Shown here: positions 51,343 through 58,914 of the stretch, one piece after another
Layout: each line of letters begins with the position of its first letter
How positions within the stretch are numbered: the stretch's first letter is position 1
Assembly (NCBI GenBank): GCA_023451375.1
Contig: JAEXZS010000055.1
Coordinates: forward strand, 1 to 64,000
Direction of reading: 5' to 3'
Source of the DNA: Pseudomonadota bacterium
Lineage (GTDB): Bacteria > Pseudomonadota > Alphaproteobacteria > Caulobacterales > Caulobacteraceae
DNA: 64,000 nt
The notes under the pieces: model-generated
What the model was told of the DNA's origin: nothing
The model's database searches: none
What the model saw: only the letters and a program-made list of their open reading frames with translations
Translations under genes and position numbers: made by a program

Positions 51343-52419
51343 GTGTCCGAAGCCGTGCCGTATCCGACCAAGGTGTCCCGCAACGGGGTCGCCCTGATCA
51401 AGAGCTTCGAGGGATTCCGCCCGCATGCCGTCCGTCGCTCCGACGACCGCTGGGTCATCGGCTATGGTCATACCGCGTCGGCGCGGGAGGGCGCCTCGGT
51501 CTCGGCGGCGGACGCCGAACTGCTGCTGCAGTACGACCTGATCCCGGTGGTCCGCGCCATCGGCGAGGCGGTGACGGCAAGACTGAACCAGCACCAATTC
51601 GACGCCCTCGCCAGCTTCGCCTTCTCGGTGGGGATCGAACGGTTCCGCGTCTCGGACGTGCTGGTGCTGACCAACGCGGGCCGGATGAGACAGGCGGCGG
51701 AGGCCATCATCGGCTGGCACGACGAGGCCGAAGCCCATATGCCGCCGCGCCGTCGCTCGGCCGAGCGGGCCCTGTTCGTCGCCCATCCGGATGGCCCGGC
51801 TTCTCTGGACGTCCTGCTCGCCCAGCCGCTCGCTCCCTTTCCCGCTGTCTCGGACGCTGCGGATGCAGCGGCTCCGGAGCCGGAGGTGGCGCCCTTCCCC
51901 GCCCAACCGGACGCTTTCGATGCGCGCGCGCCCTATGTCATGGGACCCGACGGGCCAGTCGCCGCCGGCGGCGCCTCGACGATGCCGTCCGCCATCGACG
52001 TCGGCCCCAGCCTGACGCTGACCGAGACCGTCGCGACGGAGGGCCTGGTCCTGGCTCCGGCGAACGACACGGACAAGGCGGCGTCCCCGCCCTCCGAAAG
52101 CCGCGTGGTGTGGGACTCCACGACCGAAGCGCAGTCGCACCAGGCGGAGACGCCCTCGCTCGAAGAGGCGGCCCCGGCGGATCAGCCCGCCCCGCGCCCG
52201 GCCGGCCGCGCCGAGCCCGGCAGCCCCTGGCCCTTCCTCATCCTCGGCGCCATGGGCATGGTGGCCTTCGGCGCCGCCATGGCCGCCTTTCGCCGCGCGG
52301 TTCAACCGGGCGGGGGGGAGACGGGACTGATCGGCGTCGCCTTGTCGGTCATCGCCTTGGCGTGCGTGGCGGTGGCGGCGTGGAACCTGTTCCAGCGCTG
52401 GGGCCGGACCGGGCGCTGA
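51343..52419 (+). CDS. GH24 lysozyme domain protein with C-terminal membrane anchor
   Basis: 358 residues, GTG start. The N-terminal T4-type lysozyme domain (about 10-150) has the catalytic Glu in IKSFEGFRPHAVRRSDDRWVIGYGHTAS and LNQHQFDALASFAFSVG. A 130-residue Pro/Ala/Glu-rich linker follows, then two hydrophobic segments (WPFLILGAMGMVAFGAAMAAF and GVALSVIALACVAVAAWNLF). Phage endolysins lack such a tail. No phage genes surround it, so it is probably a domesticated, membrane-tethered cell-wall hydrolase of the host. Confidence 0.85.
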   Translation: MSEAVPYPTKVSRNGVALIKSFEGFRPHAVRRSDDRWVIGYGHTASAREGASVSAADAELLLQYDLIPVVRAIGEAVTARLNQHQFDALASFAFSVGIERFRVSDVLVLTNAGRMRQAAEAIIGWHDEAEAHMPPRRRSAERALFVAHPDGPASLDVLLAQPLAPFPAVSDAADAAAPEPEVAPFPAQPDAFDARAPYVMGPDGPVAAGGASTMPSAIDVGPSLTLTETVATEGLVLAPANDTDKAASPPSESRVVWDSTTEAQSHQAETPSLEEAAPADQPAPRPAGRAEPGSPWPFLILGAMGMVAFGAAMAAFRRAVQPGGGETGLIGVALSVIALACVAVAAWNLFQRWGRTGR

Positions 52420-52465
52420 TAGCCGCGCTTGGCGAACGACCATGCGCGATGCTACGCCTCCCCGC

Positions 52466-53629
52466 ATGAGCATTCCCTTCGCGCCCCAATCCATGGAATT
52501 CGGTCTCGGCGAGAACGCCGACGCGATCCGCGACACCACGGCTCGCTGGGCCGCCGATCGCCTGGCCCCACTGGCGGCCGAGATCGACGAGAAGAACGAG
52601 TTCAAGCGCGAGCTCTGGCCCGAGATGGGCGAGCTGGGCCTGCATGGAATCACGGTCGAGGAAGAATACGGCGGCCTGGGCCTGGGCTACCTCGAGCACG
52701 TGGTGGCGATGGAGGAGGTTTCCCGCGCCTCGGCCTCGATCGGCCTGAGCTACGGCGCCCACTCCAACCTTTGCGTCAACCAGATCCGCCGCTGGGGCAC
52801 GCCCGAGCAGAAGGCGAAATACCTGCCCAAGCTGATCTCGGGCGAACACGTCGGCTCGCTGGCCATGTCGGAGGCCGGCTCGGGTTCGGACGTCATGTCC
52901 ATGCGCACCCGCGCGGAGAAGAACGGCGATCGCTACGTCCTGAACGGCGCCAAGTTCTGGATCACCAACGCCCCGCACGCCGAGACGCTGGTGGTCTACG
53001 CCCGCACCGGCGACGGCAACGGCGGCGTCACCGCCTTCCTGATCGAAAAGGGCATGAAAGGCTTTTCGGTCTCCAAGAAGCTGGACAAGATGGGCATGCG
53101 CGGCTCCGACACGGCCGAACTGGTGTTCGAGGACTGCGAGGTCCCGGAAGAGAACATCATGGGCGGCGAAGGGCGCGGCGCGGCCGTGCTGATGAGCGGC
53201 CTGGACTATGAGCGCGCCGTGCTGTCCGCCGGACCGTTGGGCATCATGCAGGCGGCGCTGGACGTGGTGCTGCCCTACGTCCGCGATCGCAAGCAGTTCG
53301 GAAGGGCCATCGGCTCGTTCCAGCTGATGCAGGGCAAGGTGGCCGACATGTATGTCGCGCTGAACAGCGCCCGCGCCTACGTCTATTCGGTCGCGCGCGC
53401 GTGCGACCAGGGCAAGACCACGCGCTACGACGCGGCGGGCGCCATCCTGCTGGCCTCGGAGAACGCGGTGAAGGTGACGCTTGAGGCGGTCCAGGCCCTG
53501 GGCGGCGCCGGCTACACCAAGGAATGGCCGGTCGAGCGATTGGTGCGCGACGCCAAGCTCTACGACATCGGCGCCGGAACCAATGAGATCCGCCGCTTCC
53601 TGATCGGCCGGGAACTGCTGGGCGGCTGA
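52466..53629 (+). CDS. Acyl-CoA dehydrogenase, isovaleryl-CoA type
   Basis: 387 residues from MSIPFAPQSM (a start 8 codons upstream is possible). FAD-binding and signature regions: LAMSEAGSGSDVMSM, FWITNAPHAE, DKMGMRGSDTAELVFEDCEVP, and the C-terminal QALGGAGYTKEWPVERLVRDAKLYDIGAGTNEIRR. Glu249 in GLDYERAVLSAGP sits where isovaleryl-CoA dehydrogenases carry their catalytic base, unlike most other acyl-CoA dehydrogenases. Would act in leucine degradation; the partner carboxylase genes are not in the window. Confidence 0.88.
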   Translation: MSIPFAPQSMEFGLGENADAIRDTTARWAADRLAPLAAEIDEKNEFKRELWPEMGELGLHGITVEEEYGGLGLGYLEHVVAMEEVSRASASIGLSYGAHSNLCVNQIRRWGTPEQKAKYLPKLISGEHVGSLAMSEAGSGSDVMSMRTRAEKNGDRYVLNGAKFWITNAPHAETLVVYARTGDGNGGVTAFLIEKGMKGFSVSKKLDKMGMRGSDTAELVFEDCEVPEENIMGGEGRGAAVLMSGLDYERAVLSAGPLGIMQAALDVVLPYVRDRKQFGRAIGSFQLMQGKVADMYVALNSARAYVYSVARACDQGKTTRYDAAGAILLASENAVKVTLEAVQALGGAGYTKEWPVERLVRDAKLYDIGAGTNEIRRFLIGRELLGG

Positions 53630-53658
53630 CGATTTCCTTCCCTGGAAGGAGACCGTCC

Positions 53659-53841
53659 ATGCCCGCCAAGTCCGCAGCCCAGCAGAAGGCCGCCGGCGCC
53701 GCCCTGTCGGCCAAGCGCGGCGACACGCCCAAGTCCGAACTCAAGGGCGCGTCCAAGTCGATGATGTCCATGAGCGAGAAGGAGCTGGAGAAGATGGCCA
53801 GCACCAAGCGCAAGGGCAAACCCGAACACGTGAAGAATTGA
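53659..53841 (+). CDS. DUF3008 family small basic protein
   Basis: 60 residues: MPAKSAAQQKAAGAALSAKRGDTPKSELKGASKSM then MSEKELEKMASTKRKGKPEHV. This is the full-length DUF3008 pattern, small Lys-rich proteins of unknown function, often induced in stationary phase. Good ribosome-binding site GGAAGGAG. Confidence 0.88.
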   Translation: MPAKSAAQQKAAGAALSAKRGDTPKSELKGASKSMMSMSEKELEKMASTKRKGKPEHVKN

Positions 53842-53957
53842 AGCGCGGCGTCGGAGCGACGCCGCGGTGAATTCGACCGACTTTCAGATCGGTAAGTGGC
53901 GGCGGCGCGCGCCGTCCCCTAAATGGCTCGAACCGTCACCGAGCGCCGCCGCCCCTG

Positions 53958-54590
53958 ATGCCTGAAATCGACAATCAGAGCGATCTCCGCCGCTTCTCGG
54001 ACGTGGTCGAGGAGCTGGGCGCGGGCGCCGAGCCTAAACTGACGCTTCAGGAGCTGGTCGCCGCCTTCGGCGAGCGCGGCTTCGGCGCCATGATCCTTGT
54101 GCTGTCCCTCTTGGCGCTTCTGCCGTGGCCCCCGGGCGGCAAGGCGGTCTTCGCCGTGCCGATCATCCTGATGTCGCTGGAGCTGGCCTTCCAGCGCGAT
54201 TCGGTGTGGCTGCCGCGCTGGGTGCTGCGCGCCTCGGTCAGTCGCGCCGCCTATCGCGCCGGCGTGTGCCGCATCATGGGCCTGATCCGCCGGGTGGAGG
54301 CCCTGACCCGTCCGCGCCTGCACTATCTCACCGGCGAGGTGGCCGACACGGTGACGGGGCTGGTCTGCGTGCTGTTGGCCCTGATGATGGCCCTGCCCGT
54401 CCCGTTCGGGGACATGCTGCCCGGCCTGACGCTGGTCCTGTTCGCCCTGGGCATGATGCAGCGGGACGGCGTGGCCATCCTGATGGGCGCCGCGGGGACG
54501 GGGCTGTGCGTCCTCTACCTCTTGTTCGTCTGGACCACCGTCGTGGAGGTGGCCCAGCACATCTGGGGCTGGGCGTCCGGCCTGTTCTGA
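53958..54590 (+). CDS. ExoD family membrane protein
   Basis: 210 residues: LTLQELVAAFGERGFGAMILVLSLLALLPWPPGGKAVFAVPIILMSLELAF, then a basic loop and two further hydrophobic regions (VTGLVCVLLALMMALPVPFGDMLPGLTLVLFALGMMQRDGVAIL). Matches ExoD, which is linked to exopolysaccharide production in rhizobia. Mechanism unknown. Confidence 0.87.
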   Translation: MPEIDNQSDLRRFSDVVEELGAGAEPKLTLQELVAAFGERGFGAMILVLSLLALLPWPPGGKAVFAVPIILMSLELAFQRDSVWLPRWVLRASVSRAAYRAGVCRIMGLIRRVEALTRPRLHYLTGEVADTVTGLVCVLLALMMALPVPFGDMLPGLTLVLFALGMMQRDGVAILMGAAGTGLCVLYLLFVWTTVVEVAQHIWGWASGLF

Positions 54591-54598
54591 CCAACAAA

Positions 54599-54628
54599 AA
54601 GGGCCGCCGCGTCGCCGCGACGGCCCTT
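54599..54628 (-). terminator. Terminator of the minigene transcript
   Basis: AAGGGCCG (54599-54606) and CGGCCCTT (54621-54628) with further pairing inside. On the minus strand the stem is followed by TTTTTGTTGG, a good U tract; on the plus strand only TTCATTG follows. It therefore fits the leftward small transcript better than exoD, although it can serve both. Confidence 0.8.
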
Positions 54629-54674
54629 CATTGTCTGACCGCGAACGGCCCGACAGCAACTCAGCCTGAAAGGA

Positions 54675-54740
54675 TCAGGCCCGGACCTCCATGAGGACCA
54701 GGGTCGAAGCCGCCGTACGCGATTGGTGACAATGAGACAC
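54675..54740 (-). CDS. 21-residue minigene with near-maximal Shine-Dalgarno match
   Basis: GTG at 54740 starts MSHCHQSRTAASTLVLMEVRA and stops with TGA at 54675-54677. The codons are preceded by a 17-nt stretch (54740-54756) fully complementary to the 3' end of 16S rRNA as known in most bacteria; the GGAGG core is 7 nt from the GTG. A promoter-like pair lies upstream and a terminator downstream, with no other gene between, so this appears to be a free-standing short mRNA or dual-function RNA. GCCTGA/TCAGGC overlaps the stop codon as a possible small hairpin. Role unknown. Confidence 0.6.
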   Translation of the reverse strand: MSHCHQSRTAASTLVLMEVRA

Positions 54741-54777
54741 TGGATCACCTCCTTTCAGCTGTTGAACAGGGAGGCGA

Positions 54778-54806
54778 AAGGTAGGGTGGCCCAGGGCCAT
54801 ATGCAA
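54778..54806 (-). promoter_or_regulatory. Candidate promoter of the minigene
   Basis: Read on the minus strand: TTGCAT (54801-54806), 17-nt spacer, TACCTT (54778-54783). Transcription would start near 54771. If it starts slightly upstream, TCGCCTCC (54770-54777) could pair with GGAGGTGA (54745-54752) and hide the ribosome-binding site. Confidence 0.45.
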
Positions 54807-54839
54807 AGACCCTTCCCGATTTCGTGAAGAAACGGCTGG

Positions 54840-55202
54840 TCAGGCCGCCTGCTGCTGGCCGGAGAGCCCCTGCATCATCATGCGGTTCAGGTCGATCAGG
54901 TCTTCGAAGCTCTCCTCCCCCCGCATCACCGCCGAGGAGTGGCGGTTCACGAACAGGCTGAGGGATATGATCTGGGCGCGCAGCGAGTGGCCCAGCACAT
55001 TGCCGGGGCTGCCGCAGTCGTTGGCCAAGGCCGTCCATAAACGGCGGTTCCAGTCCAGCGCGTCGATGCGCGTGGCCACGTCGGAGGGGTCGACCGTCGA
55101 GGCGTGGACGAGCGCACGCGTCACCTGGCCGAACAGGCGGTACTCCATGTCACGCGGAGATTCAGCCCGCGTCGCGGCCGTCGTGTACGCCTGAAGCGAC
55201 AT
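54840..55202 (-). CDS. flaF: Flagellar biosynthesis regulator FlaF
   Basis: 120 residues: MSLQAYTTAATRAESPRDMEYRLFGQVTRAL ... LDWNRRLWTALANDCGSPGNVLGHSLRAQIISLSLFVNRHSSAV. Matches FlaF, which in Caulobacter promotes flagellin synthesis and export in opposition to FlbT. It overlaps the 3' end of flbT by 41 nt. No flagellin gene is next to it in this window. Confidence 0.92.
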   Translation of the reverse strand: MSLQAYTTAATRAESPRDMEYRLFGQVTRALVHASTVDPSDVATRIDALDWNRRLWTALANDCGSPGNVLGHSLRAQIISLSLFVNRHSSAVMRGEESFEDLIDLNRMMMQGLSGQQQAA

Positions 55203-55584
55203 TCAGCACTCTCTCTTCGTAATCGACTATCTTACGGGCCGACATCAGCGCCTTGTAGTATTCGCGGGCCAGAACGTGGCGGGAAGCCGCGACACATTCA
55301 GCCAGGATGTCGGAGTTGCGGGTGGCGCCCATGAACTCCGTGATGCGCAGCGCCATCTCGTCGTAGAACTTCGAAGCCGATCCCTCGTCCAGATACATCA
55401 TCATGATCGGGAAATAGATCCGGCGGGCGGGGGTGGTGACCTCTTCCGCCTGCATGATGTCCTTCTCGCGCAGGACGCTGGCCTTGTTCTGTAGGATCAG
55501 CACGCCGCGCCTGTCGCCGTTTTGCACGACGGCGCCGTTGAGGACGAACTTCTCCCCCGGCTTGAGGGACAGCTTCAAAGGCAT
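55162..55584 (-). CDS. flbT: Flagellin translation regulator FlbT
   Basis: 140 residues: MPLKLSLKPGEKFVLNGAVVQNGDRRGVLILQNKASVLREKDIMQ ... PARRIYFPIMMMYLD. FlbT binds flagellin mRNA leaders and limits translation before hook completion in Caulobacter. First gene of a two-gene unit with flaF. Confidence 0.94.
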   Translation of the reverse strand: MPLKLSLKPGEKFVLNGAVVQNGDRRGVLILQNKASVLREKDIMQAEEVTTPARRIYFPIMMMYLDEGSASKFYDEMALRITEFMGATRNSDILAECVAASRHVLAREYYKALMSARKIVDYEERVLNVASGVHDGRDAG

Positions 55585-55742
55585 CGGCTATGGGCTCCCA
55601 GGGTCCGGCCGAGGTCGTCTGCGTAATAGACCGACCAGAACGAACCCAAGCTAAAGAGTCAGGGTTAACCATCCCTTGTGCGCCGTCTCCGGGGGAACGC
55701 CTAACCGTCGCCTGACGTTGATCCCAGGCAGAGGAGGCGCAA

Positions 55743-56180
55743 ATGCCCGAGATTGAATTCAACGACGATCAGGAACAGTCCGAGGTGTTCGACGAAACGC
55801 ACCTGGACGACGAGGGCGACGGCGAATTCCTGCTGGACGAGGCCGACCCCGTTCTGGACGTCACCCAAGCCGACGGTGACGCCGATGAGGAAGAGTTCGA
55901 CGAGGACGACATCAGCATCGACGACCAGCTGGCGCTGGACGGCATCGAGCGCGAGGCTGACGCTCTGCTCGGTGTCGACGGCGAACGCATCAACCAGTCG
56001 GACGCCGACAGCAACGGCCTGGAGAGTCCCGACGAAGTCGAACTCGTCTACTCGGGCCTGATGGAGAACGAGCGCGGGGCCCAGGCCAGCGCCGCCCATT
56101 GGGAGGCGCGCCGCCTATCCGACGACGACATCGAGGACCTGGGCTACGGCCCGGACGACAACACCCCCGCCAATCCGTGA
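55743..56180 (+). CDS. Very acidic hypothetical protein
   Basis: 145 residues with a large excess of Asp and Glu (for example DADEEEFDEDDISIDDQLALDG). Moderately ordered segments: GIEREADALLGVDGERI and NERGAQASAAHWEARRLSDDDIEDLGYGPDD. Unrecognised. Ribosome-binding site GAGGAGG. Its stop overlaps a GTG that could start the next gene. Confidence 0.7.
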   Translation: MPEIEFNDDQEQSEVFDETHLDDEGDGEFLLDEADPVLDVTQADGDADEEEFDEDDISIDDQLALDGIEREADALLGVDGERINQSDADSNGLESPDEVELVYSGLMENERGAQASAAHWEARRLSDDDIEDLGYGPDDNTPANP

Positions 56181-56188
56181 GCAAGACC

Positions 56189-56392
56189 ATGACCACTGGA
56201 ACCGACCACAAGGGCGCGAGCAGCCAGAACGAACCGACCGACACGCCGCACGCCCGCCGCATCACGCCCGAAGAGGCGGACCGCGCGCATCCGCGCGACG
56301 AGGCCGAGGACCATCAGGAGGCCCTCATCGACGAAGGCGTCGAGGAGACCTTCCCCGCCAGCGACCCTGTCTCGCCCAAGCACATCACCTGA
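56189..56392 (+). CDS. Small protein with EETFPASDP motif
   Basis: 67 residues ending EALIDEGVEETFPASDPVSPKHIT. The DEGVEETFPASDP motif is widespread in small proteobacterial proteins of unknown function. ATG 56189 or GTG 56177 (overlapping the previous stop) are both possible. The terminator 30 nt downstream ends this unit. Confidence 0.75.
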   Translation: MTTGTDHKGASSQNEPTDTPHARRITPEEADRAHPRDEAEDHQEALIDEGVEETFPASDPVSPKHIT

Positions 56393-56421
56393 TCGCTGTT
56401 CAGGCGCCGCCTGATCCGCTA

Positions 56422-56454
56422 ACCCGCTCCGTGACATCCATGGAGCGGGTTTTT
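56422..56454 (+). terminator. Terminator that also carries the moxR ribosome-binding site
   Basis: ACCCGCTCC (56422-56430) pairs with GGAGCGGGT (56442-56450), 11-nt loop, followed by TTTTC. The moxR ATG is at 56456. The only GGAG before that ATG is in the 3' arm of the stem (56442-56445). Confidence 0.8.
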
Positions 56455-56455
56455 C

Positions 56456-57316
56456 ATGAGCCGGTTCGAAGGCACCGATCGATACATCGCCACAGACGAC
56501 CTGAAGGTCGCTGTCAACGCGGCCGTGGCCTTGGAACGGCCGCTGCTGATCAAGGGCGAGCCAGGCACCGGCAAGACGGTGCTCGCCTACGAGATCGCCA
56601 AGGCCTTCGACGCCCCGCTGATCACATGGCACGTCAAATCGACGACCAAGGCGCACAACGGCCTGTACGAATATGACGCCGTCAGCCGCCTGCGCGACAG
56701 CCAGCTGGGCGAGGCGCGCGTCCATGATGTCCGCAACTATTTGAAGAAGGGCAAGCTGTGGGAGGCCTTCACCTCGCCCGTCCGCCCCGTGCTGCTGATC
56801 GACGAGATCGACAAGGCCGACATCGAGTTTCCCAACGACCTGCTGCAGGAACTCGACCGGATGGAGTTCTATGTCCAGGAAACCGACGAGACCATCCGCG
56901 CCGAGGTCCGCCCGATCGTCATCATCACCTCGAACAATGAAAAGGAGCTGCCGGACGCCTTCCTGCGCCGCTGCTTCTTCCATTTCATCCGCTTCCCGGA
57001 CGCCGAGACCCTGGCCGCCATCGTCGATGTCCACTTCCCCGGCATAAAGCCGCGCCTGGTCTCTGAGGCGCTGAAGACCTTCTACGAGATCCGCGACACG
57101 CCGGGCCTGAAGAAGAAGCCTTCGACCTCGGAACTGCTGGACTGGCTGAAGCTGCTGCTGGTCGAGGACATCGACGCCGAGACGCTGCGCGAGCGGAGCC
57201 CGAACAGGCTGATCCCGCCCCTGCATGGCGCGCTGCTGAAGAACGAGCAGGACGTGCATCTGTTCGAAAGGCTGGCCTTCCTGAACCGCCGCGAGGGCGC
57301 CCGTCCCGGCGGCTGA
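56456..57316 (+). CDS. MoxR-type AAA+ ATPase
   Basis: 286 residues. Walker A GEPGTGKT (34-41), Walker B VLLIDEIDKAD, sensor 1 IITSNNEKELPDAFLRRC, typical of the MoxR/CoxD group. Such ATPases act as chaperones that insert cofactors or activate VWA-domain partners; in many relatives a VWA (CoxE-like) gene follows, but none follows here. The family N-terminus SRFEGTDRYIATDDLK confirms the start, despite the odd ribosome-binding site inside a terminator. Confidence 0.9.
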   Translation: MSRFEGTDRYIATDDLKVAVNAAVALERPLLIKGEPGTGKTVLAYEIAKAFDAPLITWHVKSTTKAHNGLYEYDAVSRLRDSQLGEARVHDVRNYLKKGKLWEAFTSPVRPVLLIDEIDKADIEFPNDLLQELDRMEFYVQETDETIRAEVRPIVIITSNNEKELPDAFLRRCFFHFIRFPDAETLAAIVDVHFPGIKPRLVSEALKTFYEIRDTPGLKKKPSTSELLDWLKLLLVEDIDAETLRERSPNRLIPPLHGALLKNEQDVHLFERLAFLNRREGARPGG

Positions 57317-57389
57317 ACCCCAAGTTACCTCGATTTCACTGGATCACCTCGCGCCTGCGCGCACAATGGTCCCGGTAAAGAGGTTCGCC

Positions 57390-58172
57390 ATGCGTCATGT
57401 CCTGATCCCCCTGCTGATGGCCGTCGGCGTCACCGCCTGCGACGGCGAGAACGCGGTCCGGATCACAACCACCACGACGACCTCGTCCGACGACCAAACG
57501 ATGGGCGTACTCAAGGTGGTGGACGCGCTGCAATGCCCGCAGACCCTGCGGACGCTGACGCGCAAGGGCTCCGCGGACCCCGGCGGGGCCACCTGCACCT
57601 ATGGCGGACCGCGAGGATCGGAAGTGGTGCTGCACCTGGTCAAGCTGGAAGGGCGTTCGGCCGAACACGTCCTGTCCGACTTCGAACGTCGCGTCACGGC
57701 CGACATGCCCCAGGCGGCCGTCCGCATCGACGCCCGCGAAGGCGTCTCGGGCCCGGAGACGGCTTCGGTCGCGGCGCCCGGCGTCAACATCCAGACCAAG
57801 GGCGAGGACGCCACCGTCAGCCTGCCGGGGCTCCATATCGAAACCCAGGGCGAAAAGGCCACCGTGCGGATCGCCGGCATCAACATCAGTGCGCGTGACG
57901 GCCAAGGCGCCCGCACGGAGAAGGCCGGCGTCAGCGTCGACTCCTCGGGCGCGACCACGCGCGTTCAGACGCGCGCGCCCGGCGAATCCACCCGGATGAC
58001 CTTCCTGCTGGCCGCTGACGCGGTCGAGCCGGGCGCCTGGCGGCAGGTCGGCTTCGAGGCGCGCGGCCCCGCCGGCGGCCCTCTGATCATCGCCACGGTC
58101 CGCTCCAAGGATCGTCGCGACCGGGTGTTCGACGACGCCAAGGACCTGGTGACGCTCAACGTCGGCGAATAG
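57390..58172 (+). CDS. Hypothetical lipoprotein
   Basis: 260 residues. Lipoprotein signal MRHVLIPLLMAVGVTAC, then TTTTTTSSDD linker, a Cys-containing domain (ALQCPQTLRTLTRKG ... GGATCTYGGPRGSEVVLHLVKLEG) and a repetitive beta-like region (APGVNIQTKGEDATVSLPGLHIETQGEKATVRIAGINIS) that could form a small beta-roll. Function unknown. Confidence 0.8.
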   Translation: MRHVLIPLLMAVGVTACDGENAVRITTTTTTSSDDQTMGVLKVVDALQCPQTLRTLTRKGSADPGGATCTYGGPRGSEVVLHLVKLEGRSAEHVLSDFERRVTADMPQAAVRIDAREGVSGPETASVAAPGVNIQTKGEDATVSLPGLHIETQGEKATVRIAGINISARDGQGARTEKAGVSVDSSGATTRVQTRAPGESTRMTFLLAADAVEPGAWRQVGFEARGPAGGPLIIATVRSKDRRDRVFDDAKDLVTLNVGE

Positions 58173-58228
58173 TCTGTCCACGCCTGCGGAACGGCCGACG
58201 CGCCCCGCGCCTTGATCCCGCGACCGCT

Positions 58229-58912
58229 TTGCGTCACCTGACCAGCCCCGAAGCGAGCAGGATCGAAGAATTGGCCGAGCGCCCCCGCAAGAAGAACGAA
58301 CCCCGCGCCTGGCAACGCATGCTGTCCGGCCGCCGCCTCGACCTGCTGGATCCCTCGCCCTTCGACATCGAGATCGAGGACATCGCCCACGGGCTTGCGC
58401 GCGTCGCCCGCTGGAACGGCCAGACGGTGGGCGAGCACGCCTTCTCCGTCGCCCAGCACAGCGTCGTGGTTGAGGAGATCGCCGCCCACATCAAGCCGGG
58501 ACTCGATCCGAAGTGGCGGCTGGCCGCCCTGCTCCACGACGCCTCGGAGTACGTGATCGGCGACATGATCTCGCCGTTCAAGGCGGCGCTGGGCTCCGGC
58601 TACAAGGATTTCGAGGCGCGGCTGGAGGCGGCGATCCACGTCCGCTACGGCTTGCCGCCCAAGACGCCGCAGACGATCAAGACCCTGATCAAGAAGGCCG
58701 ACAAGGCCTGCGCCTATTTCGAGGCCACGCAGCTGGCCGGCTTCACGCCGAAGGAGGCGCTGGGCTTCTTCGGCTCGCCGCCGCCGGGCTACGACCTGCA
58801 TATCGAGCCCCTGCCCGCCTCCATGGCCCAGGCCCGCTATCTCGAGCGCTATCAAGTCCTGGCGAAGGCGGTGGGGCTGATCCCGGCCGACGACGCCTGG
58901 CACACGGAGTAG
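58229..58912 (+). CDS. HD-domain hydrolase (YfbR-like)
   Basis: 227 residues, TTG start. Metal ligands: His in VGEHAFSVAQHSV, His-Asp in LAALLHDASEY and a later Asp in KKADKACAYFE. The YfbR family removes phosphate from 5'-deoxynucleotides. The stop lies 2 nt before the nrtR start, so both are likely co-transcribed and may relate to nucleotide and NAD balance. Confidence 0.82.
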   Translation: MRHLTSPEASRIEELAERPRKKNEPRAWQRMLSGRRLDLLDPSPFDIEIEDIAHGLARVARWNGQTVGEHAFSVAQHSVVVEEIAAHIKPGLDPKWRLAALLHDASEYVIGDMISPFKAALGSGYKDFEARLEAAIHVRYGLPPKTPQTIKTLIKKADKACAYFEATQLAGFTPKEALGFFGSPPPGYDLHIEPLPASMAQARYLERYQVLAKAVGLIPADDAWHTE

Positions 58913-58914
58913 CC

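Noticed and set aside
54740..54756. A match to the 16S rRNA 3' end that might be a ribosomal RNA fragment
   Set aside because: Only 17 nt match, and the orientation fits a ribosome-binding site for the minus-strand minigene; no other rRNA sequence is near.
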